A stretch of DNA of 64,000 nucleotides, from positions 124,001-188,000 of the forward strand of contig CAJXMW010000003.1 in NCBI GenBank assembly GCA_913056235.1, written 5' to 3'. This DNA comes from an uncultured Fodinibius sp. Its GTDB lineage: Bacteria; Bacteroidota; Rhodothermia; Balneolales; Balneolaceae. Position numbers and translations under genes: made by a program. Below the pieces are notes generated by a model. That model searched no databases and was not told the DNA's origin. It saw only the letters and a program-made list of their open reading frames with translations. Shown one piece after another: positions 9,233 through 18,449 of the stretch; positions within the stretch are counted from its first letter, which is position 1, and every line of letters starts with the position of its first letter.

Positions 9233-10081
9233 ATGCAGGTAGGATCATTCACCATTGAAATATTGAGCGAGGGCCGGTTCGAAATATTTCAGGATGGCCA
9301 TATCAACCGATCATCGGGTGATCAGCCTGAGTCGCAAAAAATCGTTTCAAAAGATCATTCATCGGTTGTTGGCATTAACCCCATCCTGGTAAAAACCGGT
9401 CCCTACAATATATTGCTTGATGCCGGGTTGGGCTGGGGACTCGATTCCGGAAGCTCCTATGGCGATGTTTCCAATGTACGTACCAATCTGGAAATTTTTG
9501 AGCTTGAACCTGAAGATGTCACGCACGTTATTCTCAGTCATCTTCATTATGATCATGCGGCCGGCTGTTCATATACCACTGCTAATCATAAAACGAAACC
9601 TACCTTCCCCAATGCGACCTACTATGTGCACAAGCGCGAATGGGAGCATGCCCTTACACAAGAAAAAACCGAGCAGACCCGTCCCGGAGCAAAGTATCGG
9701 ATGGATGATTTTTATCGCCTGATCGCTGATGAGAAGGTGGAGTTATTGGAAGGCGATTCTACCACCATCCTGGAAGGCATCACCACTATTTTGACCGGAG
9801 GCCACACACCGGGTCATCAAGCAACTATCATTAACGCAAATGGGAAGTTGGCCTATTACCTTGGGGATCTGCTTCCCTCTTCGGCGCATCTCAATCATTA
9901 TGGAATGCACGACCTGGACACCAACCCTATCCAGGCTAAAAAGCGAAAAGTACAACTATTGCGTTCTGCATTTGAGGAAAAGGCCTGCCTGTTCTTCTAC
10001 CATTCACAACATTCCCAAGTAGGTAACCTCGAGAGAAATAAAAACAAACAGTACGTCTTGAAAGAATTGAACGGTAAGTAA
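9233..10081 (+). CDS. MBL-fold metallo-hydrolase
   Basis: 282 residues. The metal-binding signature HLHYDH (His103, His105, Asp107, His108) is intact, followed by GGHTPGHQ and GDLLPSSAHL, which supply the remaining ligands. The general arrangement resembles lactonase-like (AttM/AiiA) or hydroxyacyl-type members, but the substrate cannot be read from the sequence. No signal peptide is visible, so it is probably cytoplasmic. It starts six bases after sppA and converges on rho, with five bases between the stops. Confidence 0.87.
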   Translation: MQVGSFTIEILSEGRFEIFQDGHINRSSGDQPESQKIVSKDHSSVVGINPILVKTGPYNILLDAGLGWGLDSGSSYGDVSNVRTNLEIFELEPEDVTHVILSHLHYDHAAGCSYTTANHKTKPTFPNATYYVHKREWEHALTQEKTEQTRPGAKYRMDDFYRLIADEKVELLEGDSTTILEGITTILTGGHTPGHQATIINANGKLAYYLGDLLPSSAHLNHYGMHDLDTNPIQAKKRKVQLLRSAFEEKACLFFYHSQHSQVGNLERNKNKQYVLKELNGK

Positions 10082-10086
10082 AAAAC

Positions 10087-11568
10087 TTACTTGTTCATAG
10101 AGAGCAGAAACTCTTCGTTGTTTTCGGTACCCTTCATCTTATCCAGCACAAACTCCATAGCCTCAAAGCTGTTCATTCGGTTCAGATAGCGACGGAGCAG
10201 CACCACTTTCTCGTGCTCCGATTCCGGCACAATAAGCTCCTCGCGACGCGTACCGCTCTTGAAGATATCCATCGCCGGATAAATTCTGCGCTCCGACAAG
10301 TTACGGTCGAGCACAATTTCCATGTTACCGGTACCCTTGAATTCTTCGAAGATGAGATCATCCATACGAGAACCGGTCTGTACAAGCGCGGTAGCCAAGA
10401 TAGAAAGGCTTCCTCCGCCCTCAATGTTACGCGCCGAGCTAAAGAGTTGTCGGGGCGCTTTCAAGGCTTCAGAGTCCACACCGCCCGACATTGTTCGGCC
10501 GGATGACGGCTGGCAGATGTTGTAAGCACGAGCCAATCTTGTGATGGAGTCCATCAGGATCAGTACATCGTGCTCGCTTTCGACCAAGCGTTTTGCCTTT
10601 TCAAATACAATTTCTGAAAGTCCAATATGGTTTTCAGGTCGTTCATCAAAAGTAGAGGCAACAACCTCGGCATCATCGACACTGCGCTCCATTTCGGTTA
10701 CTTCCTCCGGACGCTCATCGATTAGCAAGATAATCACCTTTGTCTCGGGATTATTCTCGTTCACCGCATTTGCAATATTACGCAGGATTGTCGTTTTACC
10801 GGTTTTGGGCTGCGCTACAATAAGTCCACGCTGTCCCTTGCCTAAGGGTGAGAAAAGATCAACAATACGCGTCGTATACTCGGTGGGATTGTGTTCCAGC
10901 TTTAAGCGCTCTTCTGGGTAGATAGGCATCAGATCTTCGAAGTCTCCCCGGTTGTCCATGTCGTGGGGAATTTTACCGTTGACCCCATCCACGCGAAGCA
11001 GCGCAAAATAACGCTCACCCACTTTAGGCGGCCGGATAATGCCAATTACGCAATCACCCTGTTTCAGGCGAAAACGCTTGATCTGTGAAGGCGACACATA
11101 AATATCATCGGGACTTGCTTTATAATTGTAGTTGACGGATCGCAAAAACCCATAACCGTCAGGCAAAATCTCCAATGTCCCTTCCTGGATCAAATACGGA
11201 CCCAGTTCAGGCTTAATTTCTTCCAACCGCTCGTCGAGCGTGGGTGCATCCGATTCGGGAAGAATTTCATGGACGCTTTTTTTCTTTTTCTTCTGGCCAC
11301 GATTATTATTCGAGCTCGAATGACCAGAATTGCTCTTATTACGAGTATTATTATCCTGATGTCCATCAGATGACTCATCCAGTTCGCCACGCGCCCTGGC
11401 TTTGTCCCGCACAGACTGTGTAATACGACTAATCAACTCTTCTTTGCGTAGGCCCGAAACAGAACTAAGTCCTTGTTCACGGGCCAGATAACGGAGTTCC
11501 TTAACGGTTTTTTCGTGAAGGGTATCTATTTCTTCCAGAGAAACTCCATCGGTTTGGTAATCCGACAT
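10087..11568 (-). CDS. rho: Transcription termination factor Rho, with an extended polar N-terminal region
   Basis: 493 residues, longer than the about 419 of E. coli Rho. The N-terminal helical Rho_N segment (about 14-55) is followed by a low-complexity, Asn/Ser/Lys-rich stretch (about 66-100, with SSSNNNRG and a run of five lysines). Then come the RNA-binding cold-shock domain ([12 protein letters not shown]) and the RecA-like ATPase. The ATPase has Walker A QPKTGKTT, Walker [11 protein letters not shown], the Q-loop/R-loop region and a C-terminal [10 protein letters not shown]. Rho is a ring helicase that ends untranslated transcripts. The gene appears to be monocistronic. Confidence 0.96.
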   Translation of the reverse strand: MSDYQTDGVSLEEIDTLHEKTVKELRYLAREQGLSSVSGLRKEELISRITQSVRDKARARGELDESSDGHQDNNTRNKSNSGHSSSNNNRGQKKKKKSVHEILPESDAPTLDERLEEIKPELGPYLIQEGTLEILPDGYGFLRSVNYNYKASPDDIYVSPSQIKRFRLKQGDCVIGIIRPPKVGERYFALLRVDGVNGKIPHDMDNRGDFEDLMPIYPEERLKLEHNPTEYTTRIVDLFSPLGKGQRGLIVAQPKTGKTTILRNIANAVNENNPETKVIILLIDERPEEVTEMERSVDDAEVVASTFDERPENHIGLSEIVFEKAKRLVESEHDVLILMDSITRLARAYNICQPSSGRTMSGGVDSEALKAPRQLFSSARNIEGGGSLSILATALVQTGSRMDDLIFEEFKGTGNMEIVLDRNLSERRIYPAMDIFKSGTRREELIVPESEHEKVVLLRRYLNRMNSFEAMEFVLDKMKGTENNEEFLLSMNK

Positions 11569-11706
11569 AATAATCTTCTATCTATTTAAAGGTATTTAAA
11601 ATGGGTTGCGATGAATATAATTGGTCCTATAGCGTGTATTAGGGTCTATAGAGAATTGATCTACACTGTAAAAGGGAGCAAAGCAGGTAGATATGAATAA
11701 CTTGGT

Positions 11707-12972
11707 TTAAGCAATACTTGAAACCCAGTCCCGAACTGTTTCATAAAAGTAAAAACTTCCTGCAAAAATTACTAATTCCGAATCAAAATCATCTGGAAAT
11801 GATGTTTGATGATCGCTTACAGGAAAGGGATTCACTTGCGGCAACCATTGTTTAATATCGTCAAAACTAGCTGCCCGTTCAAGACCTAAAGCATAATAAT
11901 AGATATTTTTGAATTCTGAAAACTCATTCATCACTTCACGCTGTATCTTGTCACGCATCATCGACAGCACAAGGGTGGCATCACTGGGTTGCCCAACTGT
12001 TTTTACCGACTCCTTCAGCGCGCGAACCGCCTCCGGATTATGCCCCCCGTCAAAATACCAACGGCGTGATTGTATAAGCCGCTCAAAACGTCCAACCCCC
12101 ATATTTACGTGTTTCAACCCATCCAAAAATTGTTGCCAAGAAACGGGAAATTTCCCATTAAGGCATTCGACTACCCGCCACGCCATGGCAATGTTTTTAG
12201 CCTGCACCGGCGTCGCCAGATTTGTTGAAATGGGAATCTTTTCACCCTCGATAGTCAGCTGATATTCGCCCGGTTCCAGAAAACGAGGCTCTAGCTGATC
12301 TATAGTATTGAGCGGAGCTTCTCGATCAGTGGCAACCTGCCGAATAACTGTGCGGGCTGATACGGGAAGATCCCCCATAACCACTGGCCGGTTAGGTTTG
12401 ATGATCCCTGCTTTTTCGGTGGCAATTGTCTCAATCGTATCACCCAGAATATCGGTATGATCCAGCGCAATACTGGTAATGACACTTACTGCCGGATCAA
12501 TTACATTCGTTGCATCAAGGCGTCCGCCCAGCCCCACTTCAATGATTGCGATATCAACCTCGGAGCGCTCAAACCACCAGAAAGCAATAGCTGTACTGAT
12601 CTCAAAATACGTTAACCGATGGGATTCCAGCCGATCCGCATGTTGCTGAAAAAAAGCTAACAGCTCATCATCACTTATAAAACCATCATCAATCCTGAAC
12701 CGCTCATTAAAATTCAGGATATGGGGAGAAGTATAGATGCCGACATTATATCCGGCAGATTGATAAATGGATCCTAGTAGATGACATGTACTGCCCTTAC
12801 CGTTGGTCCCTCCCACATGAATAGCCGACAGCTCTTGCTGGGGATTACCTATAGAGGCACAAAATTGCTCGAACCTAGAGAGATCAAAATTGGCCGCTTC
12901 AGATCCAGAGGATTGGAATTTGGGAATATTCTCAAGATACTCGAAGACGGATTTGACGGTACTAAACTGCAT
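11707..12972 (-). CDS. folC: Bifunctional folylpolyglutamate synthase / dihydrofolate synthase
   Basis: 421 residues, an ATP-dependent Mur-ligase-like enzyme that adds glutamate to dihydropteroate and to folates. Visible are the P-loop GGTNGKGST near residue 53, the TSPHILNFNERFRIDD loop, the EVGLGGRLDATN motif, the ALDHTDILG metal site and the C-terminal FDGGHNPEA motif. Only one such gene is seen, so the bifunctional name is used. It is transcribed divergently from pyrD across an 86-base spacer that holds the pyrD promoter and a dyad. Confidence 0.93.
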   Translation of the reverse strand: MQFSTVKSVFEYLENIPKFQSSGSEAANFDLSRFEQFCASIGNPQQELSAIHVGGTNGKGSTCHLLGSIYQSAGYNVGIYTSPHILNFNERFRIDDGFISDDELLAFFQQHADRLESHRLTYFEISTAIAFWWFERSEVDIAIIEVGLGGRLDATNVIDPAVSVITSIALDHTDILGDTIETIATEKAGIIKPNRPVVMGDLPVSARTVIRQVATDREAPLNTIDQLEPRFLEPGEYQLTIEGEKIPISTNLATPVQAKNIAMAWRVVECLNGKFPVSWQQFLDGLKHVNMGVGRFERLIQSRRWYFDGGHNPEAVRALKESVKTVGQPSDATLVLSMMRDKIQREVMNEFSEFKNIYYYALGLERAASFDDIKQWLPQVNPFPVSDHQTSFPDDFDSELVIFAGSFYFYETVRDWVSSIA

Positions 12973-12996
12973 TTACAATTGCTGACGTCTTAAAAT

Positions 12997-13027
12997 TTCG
13001 TTCTTATCCAAAAGCTCTTTACTTTTG
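12997..13027 (+). promoter_or_regulatory. Putative Bacteroidota-type promoter for pyrD
   Basis: TTCG (12997-13000), 19 bases, then TACTTTTG (13020-13027). This differs by one base from the Bacteroidota housekeeping form TTTG-N19-TAnnTTTG. A start of transcription near 13034 would leave a leader of about 25 bases before the pyrD ATG at 13059. A dyad, CCAAAAG (13008-13014) and CTTTTGG (13022-13028), overlaps the -7 element. Confidence 0.5.
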
Positions 13028-13058
13028 GCAGGGCAATAAACTGCTTTGGCGATATATT

Positions 13059-14153
13059 ATGATTTATAATTCGTTGGTGAAACCTCTTTTATTTCAGCTG
13101 GATGCGGAACAGGCACACAATGCAACGCATAAGTTTGCCCGAACGGCTTCCAGAAGCTCATTTTTGCAGGCACTAGCCGGTGCAATGTACAATTATCAAT
13201 CTCCAAAACTAAGCCAACAAATTTGGGGACTTGACTTCAGGAATCCTATCGGACTGGCCGCCGGTTTTGACAAAAACGGAGAAATCCCCGAAATCATGGA
13301 GGCCATTGGATTCGGATTTGTTGAAATCGGTAGCATCACGGGGAATCCCAGCACCGGTAATCCCAAACCCCGGGCTTTTCGGCTGCCACAGGATCGCGCG
13401 TTGATTAATCGGATGGGCCTCAATAACGACGGTGCCAAAACAATCATCAAGCGACTAAAAAACAAGAAGGTCTCCATCCCCCTGGGTATCAATATTGCCA
13501 AAACGCACAACCCTGATATTATGGGTGATGCTGCAATCAGAGATTATGTGCACAGTTTTAACGTAGCAAAAAGGATCGCTGATTATATCACCGTAAATAT
13601 CTCTTGTCCTAATACCACGGAAGGTAAAACTTTTGAAGATACCAATGCTCTCGATGAACTGCTTTCTGCACTCAAGATCCGGGATGATGCCCGAGTAGTG
13701 CCCACACTTATTAAGTTTTCGTCGGATCTCACCAAAGAACATCTCATGGAACTGCTCGAAGTTTGTGAAAACCATCGTGTGCACGGCTACGTAGCGTGCA
13801 ACACCTCATCGGGACGCGATGGATTGCAAACGAACAAACAAACGTTGGAAAAAATTGGGCGCGGCGGACTCAGTGGGCGTCCCATTGCCAACAAAAGCGT
13901 GCAAATTATCGGGTGGATCAGTGAAGCTACCAAAGGACAAAAACCGATCATTGGCGTAGGCGGTGTTGACAGTTTTGAAACTGCCCATCGCATGATGCTG
14001 GCCGGGGCCGACCTGCTGCAAGTTTACACGGGACTGCTTTACGAGGGACCCGGACTGCTAAAATCTATCAATAAACAGCTTGTTGAGGAACTGGATCGCC
14101 TTGATATTCAATCCATTCATCAACTCGTGAAAGCGTCGGCTAATGTTGAATAG
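13059..14153 (+). CDS. pyrD: Dihydroorotate dehydrogenase (class 2 layout, quinone-type)
   Basis: 364 residues. The N-terminal helical extension (MIYNSLVKPLLFQLDAEQAH) is the membrane/quinone-binding part of class 2 enzymes, and the FMN barrel follows (GLAAGFDKNGE, NRMGLNNDG, GVGGVDSFETAHRMMLAGAD). It oxidises dihydroorotate to orotate in pyrimidine synthesis. Unusual: the catalytic-base position reads NISCPNT, so Cys183 stands where the E. coli class 2 enzyme has Ser175. Cysteine at this point is typical of class 1 enzymes. The 3' end overlaps the convergent TPR lipoprotein gene by 14 bases. Confidence 0.93.
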   Translation: MIYNSLVKPLLFQLDAEQAHNATHKFARTASRSSFLQALAGAMYNYQSPKLSQQIWGLDFRNPIGLAAGFDKNGEIPEIMEAIGFGFVEIGSITGNPSTGNPKPRAFRLPQDRALINRMGLNNDGAKTIIKRLKNKKVSIPLGINIAKTHNPDIMGDAAIRDYVHSFNVAKRIADYITVNISCPNTTEGKTFEDTNALDELLSALKIRDDARVVPTLIKFSSDLTKEHLMELLEVCENHRVHGYVACNTSSGRDGLQTNKQTLEKIGRGGLSGRPIANKSVQIIGWISEATKGQKPIIGVGGVDSFETAHRMMLAGADLLQVYTGLLYEGPGLLKSINKQLVEELDRLDIQSIHQLVKASANVE

Positions 14154-16710
14154 GAAATGACACTTCGCACTTCACTTTTTCGGGCAAGTTATCCCCTTGC
14201 AGCGGATTAAATTTCAGGGATTGTTCAAACGCTTTCTCAAAAGCATCCTCTATACCCAGCGAGGTTCGTTGCGAAACCAGCTCATAGGATTCGATACTTC
14301 CATCAGCCTTAAGCGTAAAAGCGTACTCTACCTGCCCTGATATCGAGGTCCCTTTCAGCTTGTCAGGATACGTGACCGTTGATAAAAACTGATCCATACC
14401 TGGCTCTACAGACAGCGAAATGCCTAGATCCTTACAGGTGGTAAGCGAGGAGGACGTCTCCTTTTCCGGTTGCTTTAATATTTCGCGGAGAGCAGCCACT
14501 TTTTTCTGCTGTTTGGCGTTTGTAAATGTCGTATCAAACTCCTGCAGAACAGTACGTACGCTATCCCAGGGAGCGCCACTATATGCCGGCCCTGATAACC
14601 CAAGCAGCGAGTCGGCCACAGCAGCAGTTCCTTTTAACGTATCTGCTGTCACAGCAAATGAACTGTCTTCGGATTTGGCTCGCTGAATATACGCTAATAT
14701 TGCCTGGTAATGGATGTGAGAGGACAGATCGGACGAACGGTTCGCCAATGCCAGTTGACGCAGCTCTAGCGCCTTATTAGGCCCATCAGAGGTCTTTATC
14801 TGCTGAAACCGTTGTACTATTTGCTTGATACTATCCTGTGTGCTGCTTGCAGGATCTTCCCCTGATTGTTTCTTAAGTCTACGGGCATATCTTGTGTCGG
14901 GATAGGCCTCCAAAATACGCTGCCTCCAAAATTGCAAACTATCCTGATTACCGGTAGTCTTAAATAATTCGTGCAGTGAATACATCGCACGAGGACGCAA
15001 CTCATCATGCACTTCGTTTTTAATCACTTGATGAAAATAGTGACGAGCACTATCCGGGGAATTCAGATTCAAAAACATCAGGTTCCCCAGCTCATACTGG
15101 GCATTGGCCTTTTCGACCTGGAGTTTATCGCGCTGCTCAGGGGTATTGGGGATATCTTCTAGATTCATCTGAACCATCGAATCCTTCTGCTGGTTGCCCT
15201 GCTCCGACGAAGATGATCGCTGTTGCCCTGATCCCGAGCTGCTCACATTCGACTGCCGCACCACCTGCATTCGCCGCCAGTCGTCAATAAGCGGTCTATT
15301 GCCCCAGACAACTCTGAATTCTGCCTGCGCTCGACTCACCAACTGTGCATTGCGATGGTTTAGGAATCCATAACGCGAAGAAGCCGCGCTTTGTCCATCG
15401 GAATCGGCAACCCCACGATTCGCCAGTGTATTTTGCGCGTCAGATTGGCGTTCGGCTAGCAGTGTTTGACGTTTTTGAGCCCTTATTCGTTTAATAGCTG
15501 AATCCAACTGCGATGCCGATAAGCTACCCAGGTGCAACAGGCTGTCGGCTCGCTTGATGGTCTGCTGTAATCGTGAATACTTCCCAAAAGCATCGGCAAG
15601 CGTTTGGGGATCTTCGGTGAGATTTATCTCTTTGGGAGCATCGCTGACGGTCGAAGACGAATCAAAATAAGCGGCCGCGATTGAAAAATCATTATACTGT
15701 TCACTGTAGATCTTGCCCAGCCGGTAATAGATATCCGCTTCCCGATCCCGCAGATTCAGATCCTCATTCCCATACAACAGGGATTTGTATAGCTTTTCGG
15801 ACCGACCAATTTGCCCCATCATCTCGTAAGTTCTGGCAATCTCAAAACTGAGTTCCCCGCGGCGCTCCAAGTTCTTATCATCTTTGCGGAGTTGTCGATA
15901 GATATTTAACGCAATTTCCATATTCCCCTCTTTGCGAGCTACATCGGCTTGTTTAAAGTTAGCCCAGTAGATGTATTCAAAGCCGGGAAAATTTTCCGAC
16001 ACTCTCGAAAAAGCATAATAAGCTTCGCCATATCGTTCCAGACGTTCCAAAACCTGACCATATAAAAACAAAGTGCGTCCCAGCAATTCGCGATCCTGTA
16101 AGTTAACTACAGCTTGGGACAGATAATCGGCTGACTCCTCCCAATTTTCGAGCATTGCATAGTGTTCGCCAGTTACCGTCTCAATTTCGGCTCTTTTAGC
16201 TTTCGACCAATTTTCGGAATACTCCTCGAGCTGCGACTCAAGAAAGGAAACCCCATCGCGATAGAGCTTTAAATCAAGTTGTGTGCGCCCCTTCCAAATA
16301 GTAGCATGGTGCTGCATTTTAGGAGAAGAAGTGGCATTCTGCAGCTCCTCGAACTTCTGCTGGGCGGGATAAAACTCTTGGAGGTAATAATAAGATTTCC
16401 CTATCAAAAGGAGAGCATCATCAGCCCATTTCGAAGTCGGAAATTTGCGCAGAATTTTAGCCCCCTTTTCTATAGCCTTCTGGAAGTCGCTGTTACCGGC
16501 CTGCACCGGCGCCGTGTGAACACGGACGGGTTCAGTGGGATCAATCTTAACCGGCTGATCCTGCACTTTCTTCAAGCCAGTGTTGAAATTTTTCTCGGCA
16601 TTGTAATAGGTATTGTAGTAGGCCCGAAAGTTACTCCAGGAATTTTTCAGCGTTTGTCCACAACCAACAACAAACACCGAACACAATAGTATGGCAATCA
16701 GCTTTCTCAA
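14140..16710 (-). CDS. Large TPR lipoprotein with a C-terminal TonB-like domain (PorW/SprE-like)
   Basis: 856 residues. Lipoprotein signal with lipobox VVGC near residue 17. An opening SWSNFRAYYNTYYNAEKNF is followed by many tetratricopeptide-like helical pairs up to about residue 620, with a serine/glutamine-rich linker around 490-520. The last 80 residues look like a TonB/energy-transducer C-terminal domain (GQVEYAFTLKADGSIESYEL and KFNPLQGDNLPEK). The start resembles PorW/SprE lipoproteins of the type IX secretion system, but that link is tentative. pyk ends 15 bases upstream of this start on the same strand, so it is likely read from the pyk transcript. Confidence 0.75.
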   Translation of the reverse strand: MRKLIAILLCSVFVVGCGQTLKNSWSNFRAYYNTYYNAEKNFNTGLKKVQDQPVKIDPTEPVRVHTAPVQAGNSDFQKAIEKGAKILRKFPTSKWADDALLLIGKSYYYLQEFYPAQQKFEELQNATSSPKMQHHATIWKGRTQLDLKLYRDGVSFLESQLEEYSENWSKAKRAEIETVTGEHYAMLENWEESADYLSQAVVNLQDRELLGRTLFLYGQVLERLERYGEAYYAFSRVSENFPGFEYIYWANFKQADVARKEGNMEIALNIYRQLRKDDKNLERRGELSFEIARTYEMMGQIGRSEKLYKSLLYGNEDLNLRDREADIYYRLGKIYSEQYNDFSIAAAYFDSSSTVSDAPKEINLTEDPQTLADAFGKYSRLQQTIKRADSLLHLGSLSASQLDSAIKRIRAQKRQTLLAERQSDAQNTLANRGVADSDGQSAASSRYGFLNHRNAQLVSRAQAEFRVVWGNRPLIDDWRRMQVVRQSNVSSSGSGQQRSSSSEQGNQQKDSMVQMNLEDIPNTPEQRDKLQVEKANAQYELGNLMFLNLNSPDSARHYFHQVIKNEVHDELRPRAMYSLHELFKTTGNQDSLQFWRQRILEAYPDTRYARRLKKQSGEDPASSTQDSIKQIVQRFQQIKTSDGPNKALELRQLALANRSSDLSSHIHYQAILAYIQRAKSEDSSFAVTADTLKGTAAVADSLLGLSGPAYSGAPWDSVRTVLQEFDTTFTNAKQQKKVAALREILKQPEKETSSSLTTCKDLGISLSVEPGMDQFLSTVTYPDKLKGTSISGQVEYAFTLKADGSIESYELVSQRTSLGIEDAFEKAFEQSLKFNPLQGDNLPEKVKCEVSFPIQH

Positions 16711-16725
16711 AGCTCATCCGCTTTC

Positions 16726-18162
16726 TTATTCAATGGTGCTAACCTTGATCATATTGGTACGACCCCGTTTGGCGATCGGCATTCCGGTGGCGATAATAGC
16801 TCGTTCTCCGACATTAATGAGTCCATGCTTTTTGAGATACTTCTCCATAAGCTTAACGCTCTTGTCGGTATCAAATATTTCGTCAATTTTAACTGGCCGT
16901 ACGCCCCAAACCATACCGAGCTGGCGACGTACCTCATCACTTTCGGTAAAGGCGATGATAGGCACACGTGGCCGGAACTTGGCAATACGCCGCGCCGTGC
17001 TGCCCGAATGGGTAATCGTACTAATTACCCTGGCTTCCACATTCTCGGCTAATACAACGCACGAATATGCCAAAGACTCAATCACCTGCTTCTCTTTCCA
17101 CTCCGGCTTGCGGTAGCTGAGGCTATTGTAGATGTGCGGAGCATCTTTCTCAACTGACCGGCAAATCTTTTCCATCGTCCGCAGCGACTCTACCGGGTAT
17201 TCGCCCGCTGCTGTTTCGCCGGAGAGCATTACCGCATCCGTCCCGTCGAGCACGGCATTGGCCACATCCGAACTTTCGGCTCGGGTAGGCCGCGGATTTT
17301 CAATCATTGAATCGAGCATCTGTGTAGCGGTAATAACTGGCTTACCGGCCTGGCGACAGCGATCAATAATCTTCTTTTGCACCATCGGCACCTTTTCACT
17401 TGCAATTTCAATGCCCAGGTCGCCCCGTGCTACCATAATGCCACTGGATTCTTCGATGATATCATCGATCACATCTACCGCTTCCGGTTTCTCAATCTTG
17501 GCAATAATACCGGCGTTTGACCCTTCTGCCCGCACCCTCGAGATCACTTCCTGGATGTCATCAGCTGACCGCACGAACGACATCCCCACATAATCCACGC
17601 CCTGAGATACGGCAAACTCCAGATCCGCAATATCCTTCTCGGTCAGCGATGCCATCGATAAATCCACATCCGGCAGGTTAATACCTTTGCGGGATTTAAG
17701 AGTGCCGCCTACCATCACCTGTGCCACCAAACTGTCGGGATTCTTCTTCATCACTTTAAGCTCAAGCAAACCGTCGTCAATCAACAGCTTGTTGCCTTCC
17801 ACAGCATCTTTGACCAGACCTTTATAATCTACGGGCACCCGTTCTGAAGTACCTTCAATATCTTCAGAAACCAAGGTAACATAATCCCCCTTTTGTATTT
17901 CCTGTCCCCCGTCTTTCATCGTGCCCACGCGAATTTTGGGCCCCTGCAAGTCTGCTAGAATCGGCAGGCTTACATCATATCGGTCAGCAACCTTTCGGAG
18001 GGTTCTAATCACCTCTCCTTTCTCTTCGTGGGTGCCATGCGAGAAGTTAAGGCGGGCAATATTCATCCCATTCCGGACAAGTTCATCAATTTTTTCCTCG
18101 GTGTTACTACTGGGCCCAAGGGTACAAACTATCTTTGTTCGTCGTTCGCCAATATCCATCAA
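16726..18162 (-). CDS. pyk: Pyruvate kinase
   Basis: 478 residues, the common bacterial length. It transfers phosphate from phosphoenolpyruvate to ADP in glycolysis. Motifs are RRTKIVCTLGPSS at the N-terminus, MNIARLNFSHGTHEE, the catalytic-lysine segment GIIAKIEKPEAVD, MVARGDLGIEI, and the VITATQMLDSMIENPRPTRAE block with VMLSGETAAGEYP. The C-terminal domain is present and complete. Two methionines open the protein; either could be the start. Located 15 bases upstream of the TPR lipoprotein gene on the same strand. Confidence 0.96.
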   Translation of the reverse strand: MMDIGERRTKIVCTLGPSSNTEEKIDELVRNGMNIARLNFSHGTHEEKGEVIRTLRKVADRYDVSLPILADLQGPKIRVGTMKDGGQEIQKGDYVTLVSEDIEGTSERVPVDYKGLVKDAVEGNKLLIDDGLLELKVMKKNPDSLVAQVMVGGTLKSRKGINLPDVDLSMASLTEKDIADLEFAVSQGVDYVGMSFVRSADDIQEVISRVRAEGSNAGIIAKIEKPEAVDVIDDIIEESSGIMVARGDLGIEIASEKVPMVQKKIIDRCRQAGKPVITATQMLDSMIENPRPTRAESSDVANAVLDGTDAVMLSGETAAGEYPVESLRTMEKICRSVEKDAPHIYNSLSYRKPEWKEKQVIESLAYSCVVLAENVEARVISTITHSGSTARRIAKFRPRVPIIAFTESDEVRRQLGMVWGVRPVKIDEIFDTDKSVKLMEKYLKKHGLINVGERAIIATGMPIAKRGRTNMIKVSTIE

Positions 18163-18449
18163 AAAAGATTTTACCTGAAATAATTAGTTACTTAAATATG
18201 AACCAACTATCCCTGTTCGGGAGTTGTCATACAAATCATTCTAATGTATGAAATTAATCATAGAATCGTTATCAACCGAGAGGATCGTCACAATTATTTA
18301 AACAGACTTGGAAGACATAAAATAAATGGAATAAATCAGCGGTTAAATATTATGTGAACCGACTTTAAAAGTACTGTTCAATTAGTATATTAAATTTACG
18401 CTTCTGTTTGCATATCCCACTATTCAATTTTTAAGTAACTAGTCTTATT

